This document shows, piece by piece, positions 21,332 through 32,432 of a stretch of DNA of 64,000 nucleotides (its first letter is position 1; each line of letters opens with the position of its first letter). This DNA is from Catonia carolina (taxonomy: Eukaryota > Arthropoda > Insecta > Hemiptera > Achilidae). The translations under genes were made by a program, and so were the position numbers. Below the pieces are notes generated by a model. That model saw nothing but the letters and a program-made list of their open reading frames with translations, searched no databases and was not told the origin of the DNA. The DNA lies in assembly GCA_035578175.1 (NCBI GenBank), contig JAQMRL010000001.1, positions 371,249,720 through 371,313,719 on the forward strand. The letters are read 5' to 3'.

Positions 21332-22544
21332 AATTTAGATTTATTCTTTTCATGAAACATACACAATTTCTTAAGTACACTGAGCTTAAAAAAGAAAAAA
21401 AAAAGAAAATGAAAGTTTTCTTTTACTGTTTTACAGAAATATTTCTAATTTGAAATTTAAAGACAAATTATTATGTATTGTATGATCTGTCTTGATTCTA
21501 AGGATGAGGGTACAAATTTAGGATAAATTTTTATTCAAAAATTATAAACAGGAAGAATTGCTCCATTTCGAGCACAAAGAATCATTAATTAGTTAGCATT
21601 ATGAATAAAATCTTTTATGTTTTATTTATTTTTTTTTTTTGTTAACATTGACTTACTCCTTGGTTAGACCCTTGTTTCTCAATTTTTGAATCACCTGTAT
21701 ATACTGGGAATGTACGTTTTTAATAAGTATAAAATATTTTTGTATAATTATTTGTAAATAAGTTTGAATTTCCTTCAATATAGAAAGATTATTAATAATG
21801 GTTTTTAGTAATTTTATAATATTAGATTTAAATTTACATATTGTAGCTACTGTAAATATTACCATTAAACTTTAACTACTTAGGTTATTTTTTATCATAA
21901 TTTAGAATTTTTTAGAATGAAAAACAATGCTAATGCTGCAACTCACTGTAAAATAGAATGGTGCATAATGTCAGATATGCATTTTTCTTAGGTCATGCAC
22001 TGCCGTCTATAAATTGTCTTTGTACAATTAATAGGCCTAGTTTTGCCTCTAAAATTTCTCAAAATAGACGTACATACAGCTTTTTGCCATCATTGTATCT
22101 TGAAAACTATAACTCGTACAAACTTGGCAATAGGATTTTTGAAAAGAGCGCAAAAAATTACCTATGAATCGTAAATAAGAAAAACCGATTTTTTCACATA
22201 CATCCTTTTGCCAAAACACGGGAGTAGTGTCCTACCACCATTTAATGGATAAAAAAATAATAAATAAATTCAGTCAGTTAGTAACATTAACTCAAGTGTG
22301 TCAGCTGTTTTTGTAGTGAATCTGAAAAAATGTGTTTGCTGAGTAGGCATGCTAAGCTTCTGGTCGTAGTCTTTCTATTTATGATGAGTGCTAGGGGTGT
22401 TATGCATAAAGGGGTCTCAGAAATAGGGATTTTTTTGGTATTTATTAATTCTTCGTAATGTTATTGATTTACATATTTTCAAATGATTAACCTTGTTGTT
22501 AATTTTCCTCTCTCATTCAAGTCATCAACAAGTCTTATCTGTTA
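21332..22544. other. AT-rich intron 4 sequence, nothing recognised
   Basis: No exon, RNA or repeat match seen. Confidence 0.35.
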
Positions 22545-22942
22545 ATTGTTGTTTAGGTCAACAGCCAAAAGGCTGGTTTGAACCTCTAGAGGTTTTACTA
22601 AGTAATAATGAGGAGTGAGGTGGTTTACCATTGCCTTCCTCAGTGAGTTGAAAGAGTATGCTTATCGGCTCGCCAGGCCCTCCAAAAAGTACCTACTTTT
22701 CACCCTACTAATGACACTTTCACTTCATTCACCACAGGGTCTGGCTGCATAGTGAAATTCATTACTCTCAGAGGAGATAACTATGACTAGTGTCTTTTAC
22801 ACCTCTACCTCTTCTGTTCTTAAATAGTTCAGTCATATAATTGGCTGATTATGTGATAAAAAACAGAACTATGTTTTTGTAGCCCTGGAACCAACAGATC
22901 GAGTGCAATTAATTTAACACTCCACCTGGCCATTATGGGCGG
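22545..22942 (+). repeat. SINE-like family A, full copy
   Basis: Reads gttgtttaggtcaacagcca ... tggccattatgggcggatctg. Homologous to the other family A copies along its whole length. Given in the strand where the head-to-tail order is reversed, so the element itself points to the minus-side tail at 22545. Confidence 0.8.
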
Positions 22943-23736
22943 ATCTGTTAATTATTATAATTAATAAGTTTGGTTGATTCTTTTATCACAGTAGATATTA
23001 AACCCCTTCTTGGTCTTTACAGTTCATTTTATATATATTATTATATGGAACGTAAATTTTCATAAGTATTAAAATTTAAGTTTAAAAATTAAGTTATGTA
23101 ATTCAAAATTTAAAAAATATATAATAAGTAATATAATGTACATCTGATTCCAATGCACAAGATAGTCCTATGTGGGATTTAGTAAATAAATTTACTTAAT
23201 AATAGATTTAGTAAATCAATTATATTGTATGTTTGGGTAAAAAATAAGATTGAGTAAAACAAAATATATTTGGCTGTACCGATGAATTTACATGTTCTAA
23301 ATATAGCTCATCAAGATATTTACACAAAGGAAATTTACTTAAGGATTAAAAAAACATGTTAATGAAAAACAATCCTATTTACAACAAATTACAAATCTCA
23401 CTATAGTAAGCAAAATTAAAAATTATGAATTCGTTCTTGTCTGGTGTAGTGGTGGGACAAGTTGTTAGGATACAGATACTTTGGACCAGGACAAGGTGCT
23501 TGTACCTGGTCCAAAAATACTGGTAAAAATACGCTCTTTATTTTTCATACTCATAACTGTATATTAATATTGTACATTTATTTGTTACCTTCAGTAACCT
23601 ATAATTTTTGATAATACGATCCCCAGCTGTTCCCATATCTGAGAGATTACCAAGTTATTACTACACAACGTACTGGTAAAAAAAAACTGATAATTCTTAA
23701 TCATTACATTGTAAAAGTTTCTATTTTATATTTTAC
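22943..23736. other. AT-rich, nothing recognised
   Basis: Intron 4 sequence up to the exon 4 donor. Confidence 0.35.
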
Positions 23737-23922
23737 CTAAACCCAAAAGTAAACTGATCAATTACGGGTTGATAATGAGTAACTGCACCATCATTAATTG
23801 ACCATCCACCTCCTGTGATCTCAAGCTGACCGGAATCAACAAGTTTCTTCATTGTATCTTTTTCTTTGTCAGTACTATCCTGCCACCATTTCCATAGATA
23901 ATACGTCTCCACGAAAACAAAT
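23737..23922 (-). CDS. MAN2B1: lysosomal alpha-mannosidase, exon 4
   Basis: The acceptor is aactttcag (to 23923) and the donor gtaaaa (23736-23731). It encodes FVFVETYYLWKWWQDSTDKE, KDTMKKLVDSGQLEITGGGW, SINDGAVTHYQPVIDQFTFG and F. This matches FIYVE..FF.RWW..Q, LV..GRLEF..GGWVMNDEAA.HY and VDQMTLG in the family. The first base completes Arg from exon 3, and the last two join exon 5. Confidence 0.94.
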
Positions 23923-23952
23923 CTGAAAGTTAAAATTATAAGATTAATATGG

Positions 23953-24176
23953 TTCAAATCCTAGTAAAGGTAGTTACTTTTATATGGATCTGAATACTAG
24001 ACAGTGGTTACCGGTGTACTTTGATGGTTGGGGTTTAATTAACCATACCTCTCAGGAATGGTCGGCCTGGGTCTGTAAAAGACTACACCTCATTTACACG
24101 TCATACACATCATCCTCATCTCATTGGGTCATGGGGTCGCTTATTGTCCTAAATTGAACAGATTGCAACGTACACA
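23953..24176 (+). repeat. SINE family C body copy
   Basis: Starts at the B-box-like ggttcaaatcctagtaaagg, then gaatggtcggcctgggtctg and ctcatctcattgggtcatgg. Begins 30 bp from exon 4 of the mannosidase gene. Confidence 0.7.
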
Positions 24177-24474
24177 AATTAGGAATAATAAAAAAAAGAT
24201 AGTATTGTATTCAAGTTAAAAAAATTACAATATTTTAAATAAATAATCAGGAACTAACACTTTATGAAGTCTGTTGTGGTTAAATGAACCACACAATTTT
24301 ATATTTTATTAGCAAATTGGTTCTATTACATGTAATTTTCACGGAAAATCTGAACGTTTTGTAAAGAATGTCTAGTTGTATTTTTCAAAAAAATATATTA
24401 TAAATATATTTTATCAAATATCCTATTTTTTTATGTAATTAGAAATTCTTACGGTCTGTCAAGGGTTATGCAAG

Positions 24475-24715
24475 TCTAAACAGGATCAGAAATGAAGATA
24501 TAAGGTAAGAATTGAGAATTTTTCCACTCAATGAAAATATAAAATTGTATCGCGGCAAATGGGTAGATAATTTAAATAGAATGCCAGAAAGCTGCTTGCC
24601 TAGTGTAGTGAGAAGATACAAACCAGAGGGAAGCAGAGATATTGGCAGGCCAAAGAAAAGATGGGTGCCAGAACAGGTAGAAATGCCTAACCCATGAAGA
24701 GAAGAACAAGAAAAT
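24475..24715 (+). pseudogene. LINE 3'-end ORF relic
   Basis: Plus frame (from about 24512) reads LRIFPLNENIKLYRGKWVDN, LNRMPESCLPSVVRRYKPEG and SRDIGRPKKRWVPEQVE. This is the usual C-terminal IGRPKKRW tail of insect LINE reverse transcriptases, followed by PNP. The 5' part is absent. Confidence 0.6.
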
Positions 24716-25059
24716 ATCCTATACAGGTATTTATCCTTATCTACCTCGGTGGATGTAGGATGTTTTTACATTTTAAATAACATAAAAAATTACTGAAGAT
24801 GTGCATTTAATCCACGAAAGCGCTATAATTAGTGTTTACTCTTTACCATATTAGTGGTGGTTTAAAGAATATATATAGATTATGAATAATAAATATAATA
24901 AACACCAGACAGCACTAAAATTAGACCACATTTCATCAAATTCAATGCATTGTATAAAAAAGAAAATCATGAGTTTAGAACATTTCAGTACGATAAAATA
25001 ATGTAATAATAAAAATAAAATGAGATATTTTATACAAATAATATTTGAATTAGGTAGCA
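24716..25059. other. nothing recognised
   Basis: AT-rich sequence in intron 3. Confidence 0.35.
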
Positions 25060-25380
25060 GAAATGATGTTCAAGAAGAGTATGATACTAGGAGGGATACA
25101 GTGAGAAATGATGTAATCAGGAAACAATTGGGGATGGACCCCTGATAAAGAGGGTTGAAAAGATAAGGCTATAATGGTTAGGTCACATCAGTAGGATGGA
25201 GGCGGGTAGACTAACAGGAAGGATGCTGTTCATGGAGATGGAGAGACAAAACTCAATGCCGAGAGAGCAATGGAGGAGAGATTGTTCTGCAATAGAGAGA
25301 GGTGGAGAGCAGTTGTGTTAGGCCTAACCCAAGGAAACATGGAAGAGGGATAAAGAGGATGATGATGATGATGATATAGG
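25060..25380 (+). pseudogene. second LINE 3'-end relic with (GAT)n tail
   Basis: Around 25085-25330 plus frames read RRDTVRNDVIRKQLGMDP, then LGHISRMEAGRLTGRMLF after a shift, and end in a (gat)n run at 25358-25376. Typical of LINE copies that end in a short tandem repeat. Confidence 0.5.
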
Positions 25381-25489
25381 TTACAGTGACATGACCCTAT
25401 GTCACTTAATTTAAAAGCTTTTAGATGTACTGTAGCATTTTGCCTCTCGCTACAAAAAAAAAAAAAAAGGAAAAATGCCGAGTTTGCTT

Positions 25490-26487
25490 TAACAGTACAT
25501 GAGGTGTAATAAAAAAAAATGCGATGAATAATTTCATTACGAACTAACTGCTGACACTAGATCCATTTGAAATAATAAGTCCATTATTCTGATTCTTTAA
25601 AATAGTCAGTGTCAACTTTGAACAAGTTGCAACTTGTTAATCGGCTTTCAGAAACGGAAGAGTCAGGTCATGATTATCATGCTGTTGGATCATGGATTTC
25701 AAACAATGTATTAGCGTTAAGTTTTGTCTTAAGTAGGTAGCAAAAAAGTGTCTAAGAAGCTCATGAATGTTAAAATCAGTCTATGGCGATAATGTTGTGA
25801 GTCTGAGCAAAAAAGTGTCTAAGAAGCTCATGAAATTTAAAATCAGTCTATGGCGATAATGTTGTGAGTCTGAATACTTTACAAGTAGTATGAGTGATTT
25901 TAAAAACGGAAATGAGTCGGCTGAAGGCTAGCAACGATCAGGATGTCCTTCAATGAAACAAGTCAAAAATGTGCAATTAGTGGCAAAACTGGTTCGTTCA
26001 AACAGGCGATTGACTATTCGAGAGCACACTGAAGAACTGAACATCTCATATGGGTCCATGCAAACCATTTTAATCGATATGATTTGCAAATAAGATGAGC
26101 GAGTGCAAAATTTGTTCCCAGACTTTTGATTGATGACAATGCCCCACTATGCTTCTGATTCGTAAGTTTTTGGACCGAAAAAAAGATTCCTGTCTGGCCA
26201 CATCCACCTTACACTTTGAATTTAGCACCATGTGATTTCTGGCTCTTCCCAAAAAGGAAAACATTTTGACACCTTCCCGACATTGAGAGGGCCATGACAG
26301 AGCAGCTGAAGGCCCTTCTAACAGAAGCCTTTCAGAAATGCTTCCAATGACTGAATCAACATTGAGATAAGAGCGTAACTAGCCCAGGAAAGTATCTTGA
26401 AGGAGATTAATTTAAATTTGATGTAAGCTTATTACTTTGTTCAAAATGAAATTACTCACTGTGTTTTTTGATCGCACCTTGTATATG
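25490..26487 (+). pseudogene. mariner relic
   Basis: Ends roughly match in inverted form (acatgaggtgtaataaaaaa / ttttttgatcgcaccttgta) and also resemble the TIRs at 60526/61812. Plus frames contain fragments such as LVRSNRRLTIREHTEELNIS, RASAKFVPRLLIDDNA (note the jump, i.e. a large deletion) and TLNLAPCDFWLFPK. Stops and deletions throughout. Confidence 0.6.
25739..25872. repeat. 67-bp tandem duplication in the mariner relic
   Basis: Two head-to-tail units starting agcaaaaaagtgtctaagaa (25739 and 25806), nearly identical. Confidence 0.9.
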
Positions 26488-26770
26488 TAAATTTCCATAA
26501 ATTTCATTTTGCTTGTACATCAAATTATACAAGCGAAGACATAATTGATAAAAATATCTATCAACTGTAGGGTCATTATTGAATTAAAATTATACACATA
26601 ATTGTAAAATTAGAGAATTTTCTGACCCAATGAAAGAGTACAAGCCGCAATCAGTGGCTCTCCTTATAGCAGAGAATAGCCTCTCATGATAGCTCTTTTG
26701 AGACATCGTCAGAATGTCACAGGTAGTTTTAATAAAGAAACACAAATAATAAAGGAAAGTAAAAACAAAC
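26488..26770. other. nothing recognised
   Basis: Short intron 3 stretch up to the exon 3 donor. Confidence 0.3.
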
Positions 26771-26846
26771 CTTCTTGATTCATCTTTTGCTAATGCTTCA
26801 ATAACTGATTTTATAATTGTCTTAACTGGAGCACTCCAACTATGAT
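26771..26846 (-). CDS. MAN2B1: lysosomal alpha-mannosidase, exon 3
   Basis: The acceptor is atgttttag (to 26847) and the donor gtttgt (26770-26765). Small exon encoding HSWSAPVKTIIKSVIEALAK and DESR, flanked by split codons (Asn with exon 2, Arg with exon 4). It corresponds to the [23 protein letters not shown] region of the family. Confidence 0.9.
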
Positions 26847-27059
26847 CTAAAACATAAAACTTATTAAAGTATTTGTCTAAACATTTTGTTCTCATTTCTT
26901 ACTTTGATACAATAAAAAAAGTTATACTTTATTATCAATTAACATCATACAGTTACACTTGTGCAGGCGAAGTGTTTAAGATCTAAAACTATTAGTAGTG
27001 AATAAGATATAAAATTAATCGAGGGAACCTACAAAACATAGTAATTAAGGAGCTAACCT

Positions 27060-27200
27060 TCAAAAAGGCAGGTGTAGGTATGATTTCTAGTTAGGATCTG
27101 GAAAATTCAACAAGTTAAAACCCATAGTTCCCGTATCAAAACCCACAGTAGTCACTAACAACTCAGCTATCGATATAACATTAAATAAACTAAAAAAATT
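27060..27200 (+). repeat. SINE tail fragment
   Basis: Cagtagtcactaacaactca ... aataaactaaaaaaa resembles the 3' parts at 46330-46395 and 11575-11665. The tRNA-like head is not recognised. Confidence 0.4.
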
Positions 27201-27209
27201 TGGTGATAA

Positions 27210-27650
27210 ACACTCACACGACTTTCTCTTGCCAATGTAAAAAATGAACAATATAACCTAACATAAGTAATAAAACAATAGATATAAACAAAAAAACTAA
27301 CCTCAAAAAACATAACCTAATTTTAATCATGAGTAAAAGATGTAAAATGAAAATCAACCTTAGTTTGGCTTAATAACACAGAAAATCACTCTTTGACGCT
27401 AAAGCAGGCTCTGCAGAGAAACATGGTTAAAATAAAAGTTGTAGATCTTTTAATTTCCTATAAATTTGATTATATACCCTTACAATTTCCGTTTCACTCA
27501 TGATTAAAATAAGTTATAAGGTTTTTTAAGGTTAGTTTTTTGTTTATTTCTGTTTTATTACTGACGTTATGTTATATTGTTCATTTTTGCCTTGACAAGA
27601 CAAAGTTGTGCGAGTGTTTCACACCATATTTTTTCAACATATTTCTGTGA
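27210..27650. repeat. repeat family B: two ends in inverted arrangement
   Basis: Starts aaatttggtgataaacactc then acgactttctcttgccaatg, and ends tgttcatttttgccttgaca agacaaag then gtgcgagtgtttcacacc. The same family B end therefore occurs in both orientations, with the middle of the repeat lost. Confidence 0.65.
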
Positions 27651-27850
27651 GTAAATTGTATATAACCTCAAAATGAGGTAGATAAATTGTGTACAAGTAG
27701 GCCTACCTAATTAATGCAGTTATAGGTTAGGTTTGTATGATATTACAACACTATTGCTCTCGTAGTTTATTGAGAATTAAAATACTGTACATCGGCTTAA
27801 CCCGCCATCTGTTTATCTGTTCCAACTCTGGTCTCACAGTGGCTGGTTAA

Positions 27851-28650
27851 TAGTCCAGTCAATCTGTGTTCTTTAGAGGAAAAAAATAGTATAAAGCTAA
27901 TTTTTTTCCATCGATTGCTATAGTTTAGACAAGTGTACTGCCAAAAGTCCCCACCCCTACCCCCTTGCTTCCCCCTCAGCAGCCCCCCAAAGTTACAAAT
28001 TGCAAGGGTTTCGTAAATCGCGTTTATCTCAAAAACTAAACAAGGTATTGGATTACATTTTTTTTTGTCTTTCTTATAATATTTCCTACAAGTAATGTCC
28101 ATATCTTTTTTATCGTATCTTTTACCGTTCGGTAGTTATTCATCAAAAAGCTGCTAAAAAATTATAAATTTAATTATGTAATTTTACTTTTTGGTTTACA
28201 ACTATTTCCACTTACATTTTACACAAAAATGTTACAATCAAAACTTTTAGTCCTTTTTAAGATCTATAAAATGATATATAACAGTACTTACTTTATTGTA
28301 GTAAAATGATATATAACAGTACTTACTTTATTGTAGTAATATGGTAAAACCAGCCGCTGCAATGTTGAGTGCTCAGTTGTGGCGGCGTTCGGTGATAGAA
28401 GGTCGAGGCCTACGTTGCAGTTACAATTTTTCGCGTAATTTTTAAGCGCCACTAAGACATTTTTTTAAAAATTAATAAACTTTTCTCAAGTGTCTTAGTA
28501 TGTATTTTTAAGTGTAAGAGCAAACATTTATGCAATATAAAAAGTTTCCGTTTTTCAGACTACATTTAAGAACTGCATACAAAACCATTTTTAATTTGAG
28601 TTTAATAATATGATCAGGCCTAAAGGCTATTTATTATCCAAAAGATTATG
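27851..28650 (+). repeat. left long terminal inverted repeat
   Basis: Pairs with 30953-31739. Contains a local duplication of about 34 bp (aaaatgatatataacagtac... near 28268 and 28304) that the right arm lacks. One end is GC-rich (gttgtggcggcgttcggtga). Confidence 0.85.
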
Positions 28651-28652
28651 CA

Positions 28653-29882
28653 CGAGGGTTATTCAGAAAGTAAGGTCCGATTTCTAAAAAAAAAAAACAA
28701 TGTAAGATTTTTTCAAAAAACTTTTTATTGATTTTTTTATTGTATTTGTTACATCTTTCTTTATTTTTCCACATAGTTTCCATTTTTATTTAAACATTTA
28801 TCATAACGTTCAACAAGCTTTTGTATGCCTGTATCGTAGAAGTCCACCACCTGTGAGGATAACCAGTCTTGAACAGCTTCTTTCACGTCGTCATCTGTGC
28901 CGAACCGCTTGCCACCGAAACTCCTTTAGGTAGCGGAACAAGTGAAAATCACTTGGTGCCAAGTCCGGACTATACGGCGGGTGGTCAACCTGTTCCCATC
29001 CAAATTGATCTGATCAGATTTTGCGTTCAAATGGCAGAATGGGGCCTGGCATTGTCGTGCAGCAACAAAACTCCAGACGTCAGAAGGCCACGTCGCTTAT
29101 TCTGTATTGCGCGGCGAAGATTAGTTAGGGTGGCGCAGTAAGCGGTGGAATTTATTGCCTCTCGCTGCATAAACTCGACTAACAAGACATTCCAAAATAT
29201 AAGATTTAAGACTATCCCAAAACACTGTAGCCATAATCTTGCGTGTTGAGATTGTCTGCTTGTCCTTGACATTTACTTGCAATGACGTGTGACGCCATTC
29301 CGTAGACTGACGTTCGACTTTGGGGTAATGTGAGAAACCCATGTTTCGTCCCCTGTGACAATATGTTCTAAAAGTTCATCACCTTCTTTATGGTATCAGT
29401 CCAAAAATTTAAGAGAACAAGCCATTCTTTTCATTTTGTTATCCACAGTAAAGAGTCTGGGAACCCAACGTGAATACAATTTGTGAAATTGCAAATTTTC
29501 AGACAAAATTTTGTACAAAGTTGTTCTGCTCACATTCAGAAACTCCAATGATAAACTTGAAACAGTGAATCGCCGGTCTTCACGAATCTTTTCTTCCACG
29601 GCATTAACCAAATCTTCTGTCACGACTGATGGTCGGCCTGGACGCGGTTCATTATGGATATTGTCCTGTCCATTCTTAAAATTTCTCACCCACTTACGAA
29701 CTTTGCTGTCACTCATCGCATTGAGGCCGTACACTTCAGTTATCTGGCGATGAATTTCTGCCGCTGAAATGTTCTTTGCTGTCAAAAACCGTATAACGGA
29801 ACGAATTTCACAGTCAGCGGGCTGATCAATTGTTTGAAACATTTTGAACTAATACTGTAAACAGCACATTGCAACATACAAC
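28653..29882 (-). pseudogene. mariner transposase gene, broken and 5'-end truncated
   Basis: Left terminus cgagggttattcagaaagta just after the arm. On the minus strand the N-terminal half is open from 29842 (MFQTIDQPADCEIRSVIRFL; HTH region with RPGRPSVVTEDLV) to 29396. Shifted pieces follow: THVSHYPK-like, ILLVEFMQREAINS, LLLHDNARPHSA (second catalytic Asp, about 29060) and PPYSPDLAPSDFHLF (third Asp, about 28960-29000). Several frameshifts. The right TIR is missing; sequence passes into the fold-back core at about 29883. Confidence 0.8.
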
Positions 29883-30160
29883 AATAACTATGACCTATCA
29901 CCGTGGCTCTTGGAGACGTTTATTGCCCTTTCAACTATTTTAATATCTGCATCTTCTTCAACAACAAATGCGGAGATATTTTCTGTTTTGTGGCCCAACA
30001 CGGAAACATACAGCAGAATCATCGAAAGATAATTAGTTATCGTAGTCAAAAGGTATGGGTAGGATTGCCATGTTGTGTTTGATGGCTAGATTAAACTAAA
30101 TTAATTGTGTTTGATGGCAATAAACGTCTCCAAGAGCCACAGTGATAGGTCATAGTTATT
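29883..30160. repeat. inner inverted pair in the fold-back core
   Basis: 29883-29927 and 30116-30160 are inverted copies (45 nt, one mismatch). Read on the minus strand, 29935-30010 contains EEDADIKIVERAINVSK, which appears to be coding sequence of the same gene that continues on the plus strand at 30160. A part of the gene is therefore turned around. Confidence 0.75.
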
Positions 30161-30955
30161 GCAAAGTTGTTGTTGGACAAGACACTGATATTTTTGTTTT
30201 ATTAATTGGTCTACCACAGTGTGAAAAACTACAACTATTCTTTCACAAACCCTCTGGTACACCATCAACATATGATATCAGGAAAATTCGTGAAGAGATA
30301 GGAGAATTGAAGAATGTGATGTTGTTTATGTATGCTTTGACTGGATCTGACACATCTTTTTTTTTGGAAAAGGTAAATTCAACGCGTACAATATGCTAAG
30401 TACTTCTGAGGAGCTACGCGCGAAAGCTTTACTGTTTTATGAAAAGGAAGCTAACAACAATACTCTTAAAATAAATAGGGGAAAATTTTGTACTGAAACT
30501 ATTCGGATATACTAGGTCTAAAAGTTTAAACGAAAGTAGATATTCCTTATACCTCAAAGCAGTTGCAAAAAATGTCATTAAAATCCAAATTTAACGTGAC
30601 GTCTCTTCCTCCAACATTTAATGCTGCTGAGCAACAATCATTTTGATCTTACTACCAGTTTCAAAAATGGATTGGAGATAAGAATATGGCTGCTACGGAT
30701 TGGGGTTGGACTATAACAAACCACATGTTATATTCGGTTCACTAAAAAATAACCACCGGTACCTGAAGAAGTAATAAACTTAGTTTCCTGCAACTGAAAA
30801 GTGTAATGCAAAAGCAAATGCAGCTGCTTTAAGGCATCCCTGGATTGTACAGAAATGCGTGGGACTTGTGGAGGATTCTGCAGTAACGTCACGGTCGTTG
30901 GAGTCTAGGATGCTGAGAAACATCTCATGGATATTTAAGTCATCATATACGTACA
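30110..30955 (+). pseudogene. relic of multicopy arthropod gene (VVVGQDTDIF family)
   Basis: Open stretch 30142-30399 reads YCKVVVGQDTDIFVLLIG, LQLFFHKPSGTPSTYDIRKI and NVMLFMYALTGSDTSFFLEK. After shifts come LSTSEELRAKALLFYEKE, LPPTFNAAEQQSF, QFQKWIGDKNMAATDWGW and a Cys-rich end. This order matches an uncharacterised protein present in many copies in insect genomes, with an acidic nuclease-like D-T-D motif and a C-terminal CNCK-type cysteine cluster. Its function is unknown to me. Stops and shifts make this copy non-coding. Confidence 0.6.
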
Positions 30956-31739
30956 TAATCTTTTGGACAATAAATAGCCTTTAGGCCTGATCATATTATT
31001 AAACTTAAATTAAAAATGGTTTTGTATGCAGTTCTTAAATGTAGTCTGAAAAACGGAAACTTTTTATATTGTATAAATGTTTGCTCTTACACTTAAAAAT
31101 ACATACTAAGACACTTGAGAAAAATTTATTAATTTTTAAAAAAATGTCTTAGTGGCGCTTAAAAGTTACGAAAAAAATTGTAATTGCAACATAGCAACTG
31201 ACGGCCTCGACCTTCTATCACCGAACGCCGCCACAACTGAGCACTCTACATTGCAGCGGCTGGTTTTGCCATATTACTGCAATAAAGTAAGTACTGTTAT
31301 ATATCATTTTATAGATCTTAAAAAGGACTAAAAGTTTTGTTTGTAACATTTTTGTGTAAAATGTAAGTGGAAATAGTTGTAAACCAAAAAGTAAAATTAC
31401 ATAATTAAATTTATAATTTTTTAGCAGCTTTTTGATGAATAACTACCGAACGGTAAAAGATACGATAAAAAAGATATGGACATTAATTGTAGGAAATATT
31501 ATAAGAAAGACAACAAAAAAAATGTAATCCAATACCTTGTTTAGTTTTTGAGATAAACGCGATTTACGAAACCCTTGCAATTTGTAACTTTGGGGGGCTG
31601 CTGAGGGGGAAGCAAGGGGGTAGGGGTGGGGACTTTTGGCAGTACACTTGTCTAAACTATAGCAATCGATGGAAAAAAATTAGCTTTATACTTTTTTTTT
31701 CCTCTATCGGGTATTTTTCGACACAGGTTGACTGGACTA
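30953..31739 (-). repeat. right long terminal inverted repeat
   Basis: Inverted copy of 27851-28650. Its inner edge, cataatcttttggacaataa, continues further than the left arm does, because the left arm is interrupted by the mariner at a TA-like site. Confidence 0.85.
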
Positions 31740-32010
31740 TAACAGCAAACCGATTTTATTAGATCTTATTATAGGCTACAGTATTACATTTATGTATTTA
31801 TATAGAAAAATATTTCTACTCAGATAATAGCCTACATAAATGCATTAATTTCTTCAGACAAAAACATTTTTTGAGGACAAAATTGGCATGTTCATGTTTT
31901 ATAAATTTGGCATTAAGTTCAGACTAATATTAAAAAAATTCCATGTTGCTATAAAAAATTTTCTTTGTCACCGGATGGCGACATCAAGTGGCTAATCTTA
32001 TCTGTTTGGT

Positions 32011-32026
32011 GGCCCTGAAAAGGGCC
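32011..32026 (-). terminator. histone-mRNA-type 3' stem-loop in LTR copy B
   Basis: The minus strand reads GGCCCTTTTCAGGGCC, an exact fit to the 16-nt consensus GGYYYUHHUHARRRCC, with a perfect 6-bp stem and a TTTC loop when drawn for maximal pairing. It is preceded by taaac and followed by ACCA and a purine-rich agataagatta, which could serve as a histone-downstream-type element. Use in 3' end formation is inferred. Confidence 0.75.
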
Positions 32027-32423
32027 GTTTAAGCGGTCGTTGTCTTGGAGTGGCGTCGGTCGTAGTCGTCGTGGCGGTCGAGGAGCTGGGCGACACGGCT
32101 TGTCGTCGTCCAGCGGAGACATCATCTTCTTCCGCCGCAGTAGTGCGTCGATGGCTGCTTAGTCGGGTCCGGTGGGCGTAAGGCTCGGTCGAGGGACCGC
32201 TGTGGGCATCGCTCGCTTCAGCGCGCGATGACGGTCCGGTCAACGGCTTATGGTGACGGGTCGGCGAGCGGAAGCATCATCTTCTCTCTTGCAAGGTCGT
32301 CGATTAGTCTTCGCTGGAGTCCGGCAGCTGTGTGCCGGGATGGACCTCTTGTCTGCTGTCTGGTTCGAAGTGAATCCCTCGGAGTTTTGATCGGAATTGA
32401 GTCTCTCGGCTCAGTGCAGCGCT

Positions 32424-32432
32424 CTTTATATA
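32424..32432 (-). promoter_or_regulatory. TATA box in LTR copy B
   Basis: TATATAAAG on the minus strand, framed by agcgctct / agagcgct, in the same position as in copy A. Confidence 0.7.

Larger units (their letters stand above)
27851..31739. mobile_element. 3.9-kb fold-back element with ~0.8-kb inverted arms
   Basis: Arms 27851-28650 and 30953-31739 are inverted copies (outer end TAGTCCAGTCAA; TAA on both sides, 27848-27850 and 31740-31742). The core holds a relic of an arthropod multicopy gene (30110-30955) and a mariner relic inserted at the inner end of the left arm. The 3-bp duplication is like PIF/Harbinger targets, but no such transposase is seen; the superfamily is undetermined. It lies in mannosidase intron 2. 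Confidence 0.75.

Noticed and set aside
21653..21865. 70-codon ORF in an AT-rich intron
   Set aside because: Ile/Lys/Asn-rich composition typical of random AT-rich sequence; no homologue or splice context recognised.
27797..28102. 101-codon minus-strand ORF
   Set aside because: It falls in the fold-back arm; the other arm does not keep the frame, and no domain is seen.
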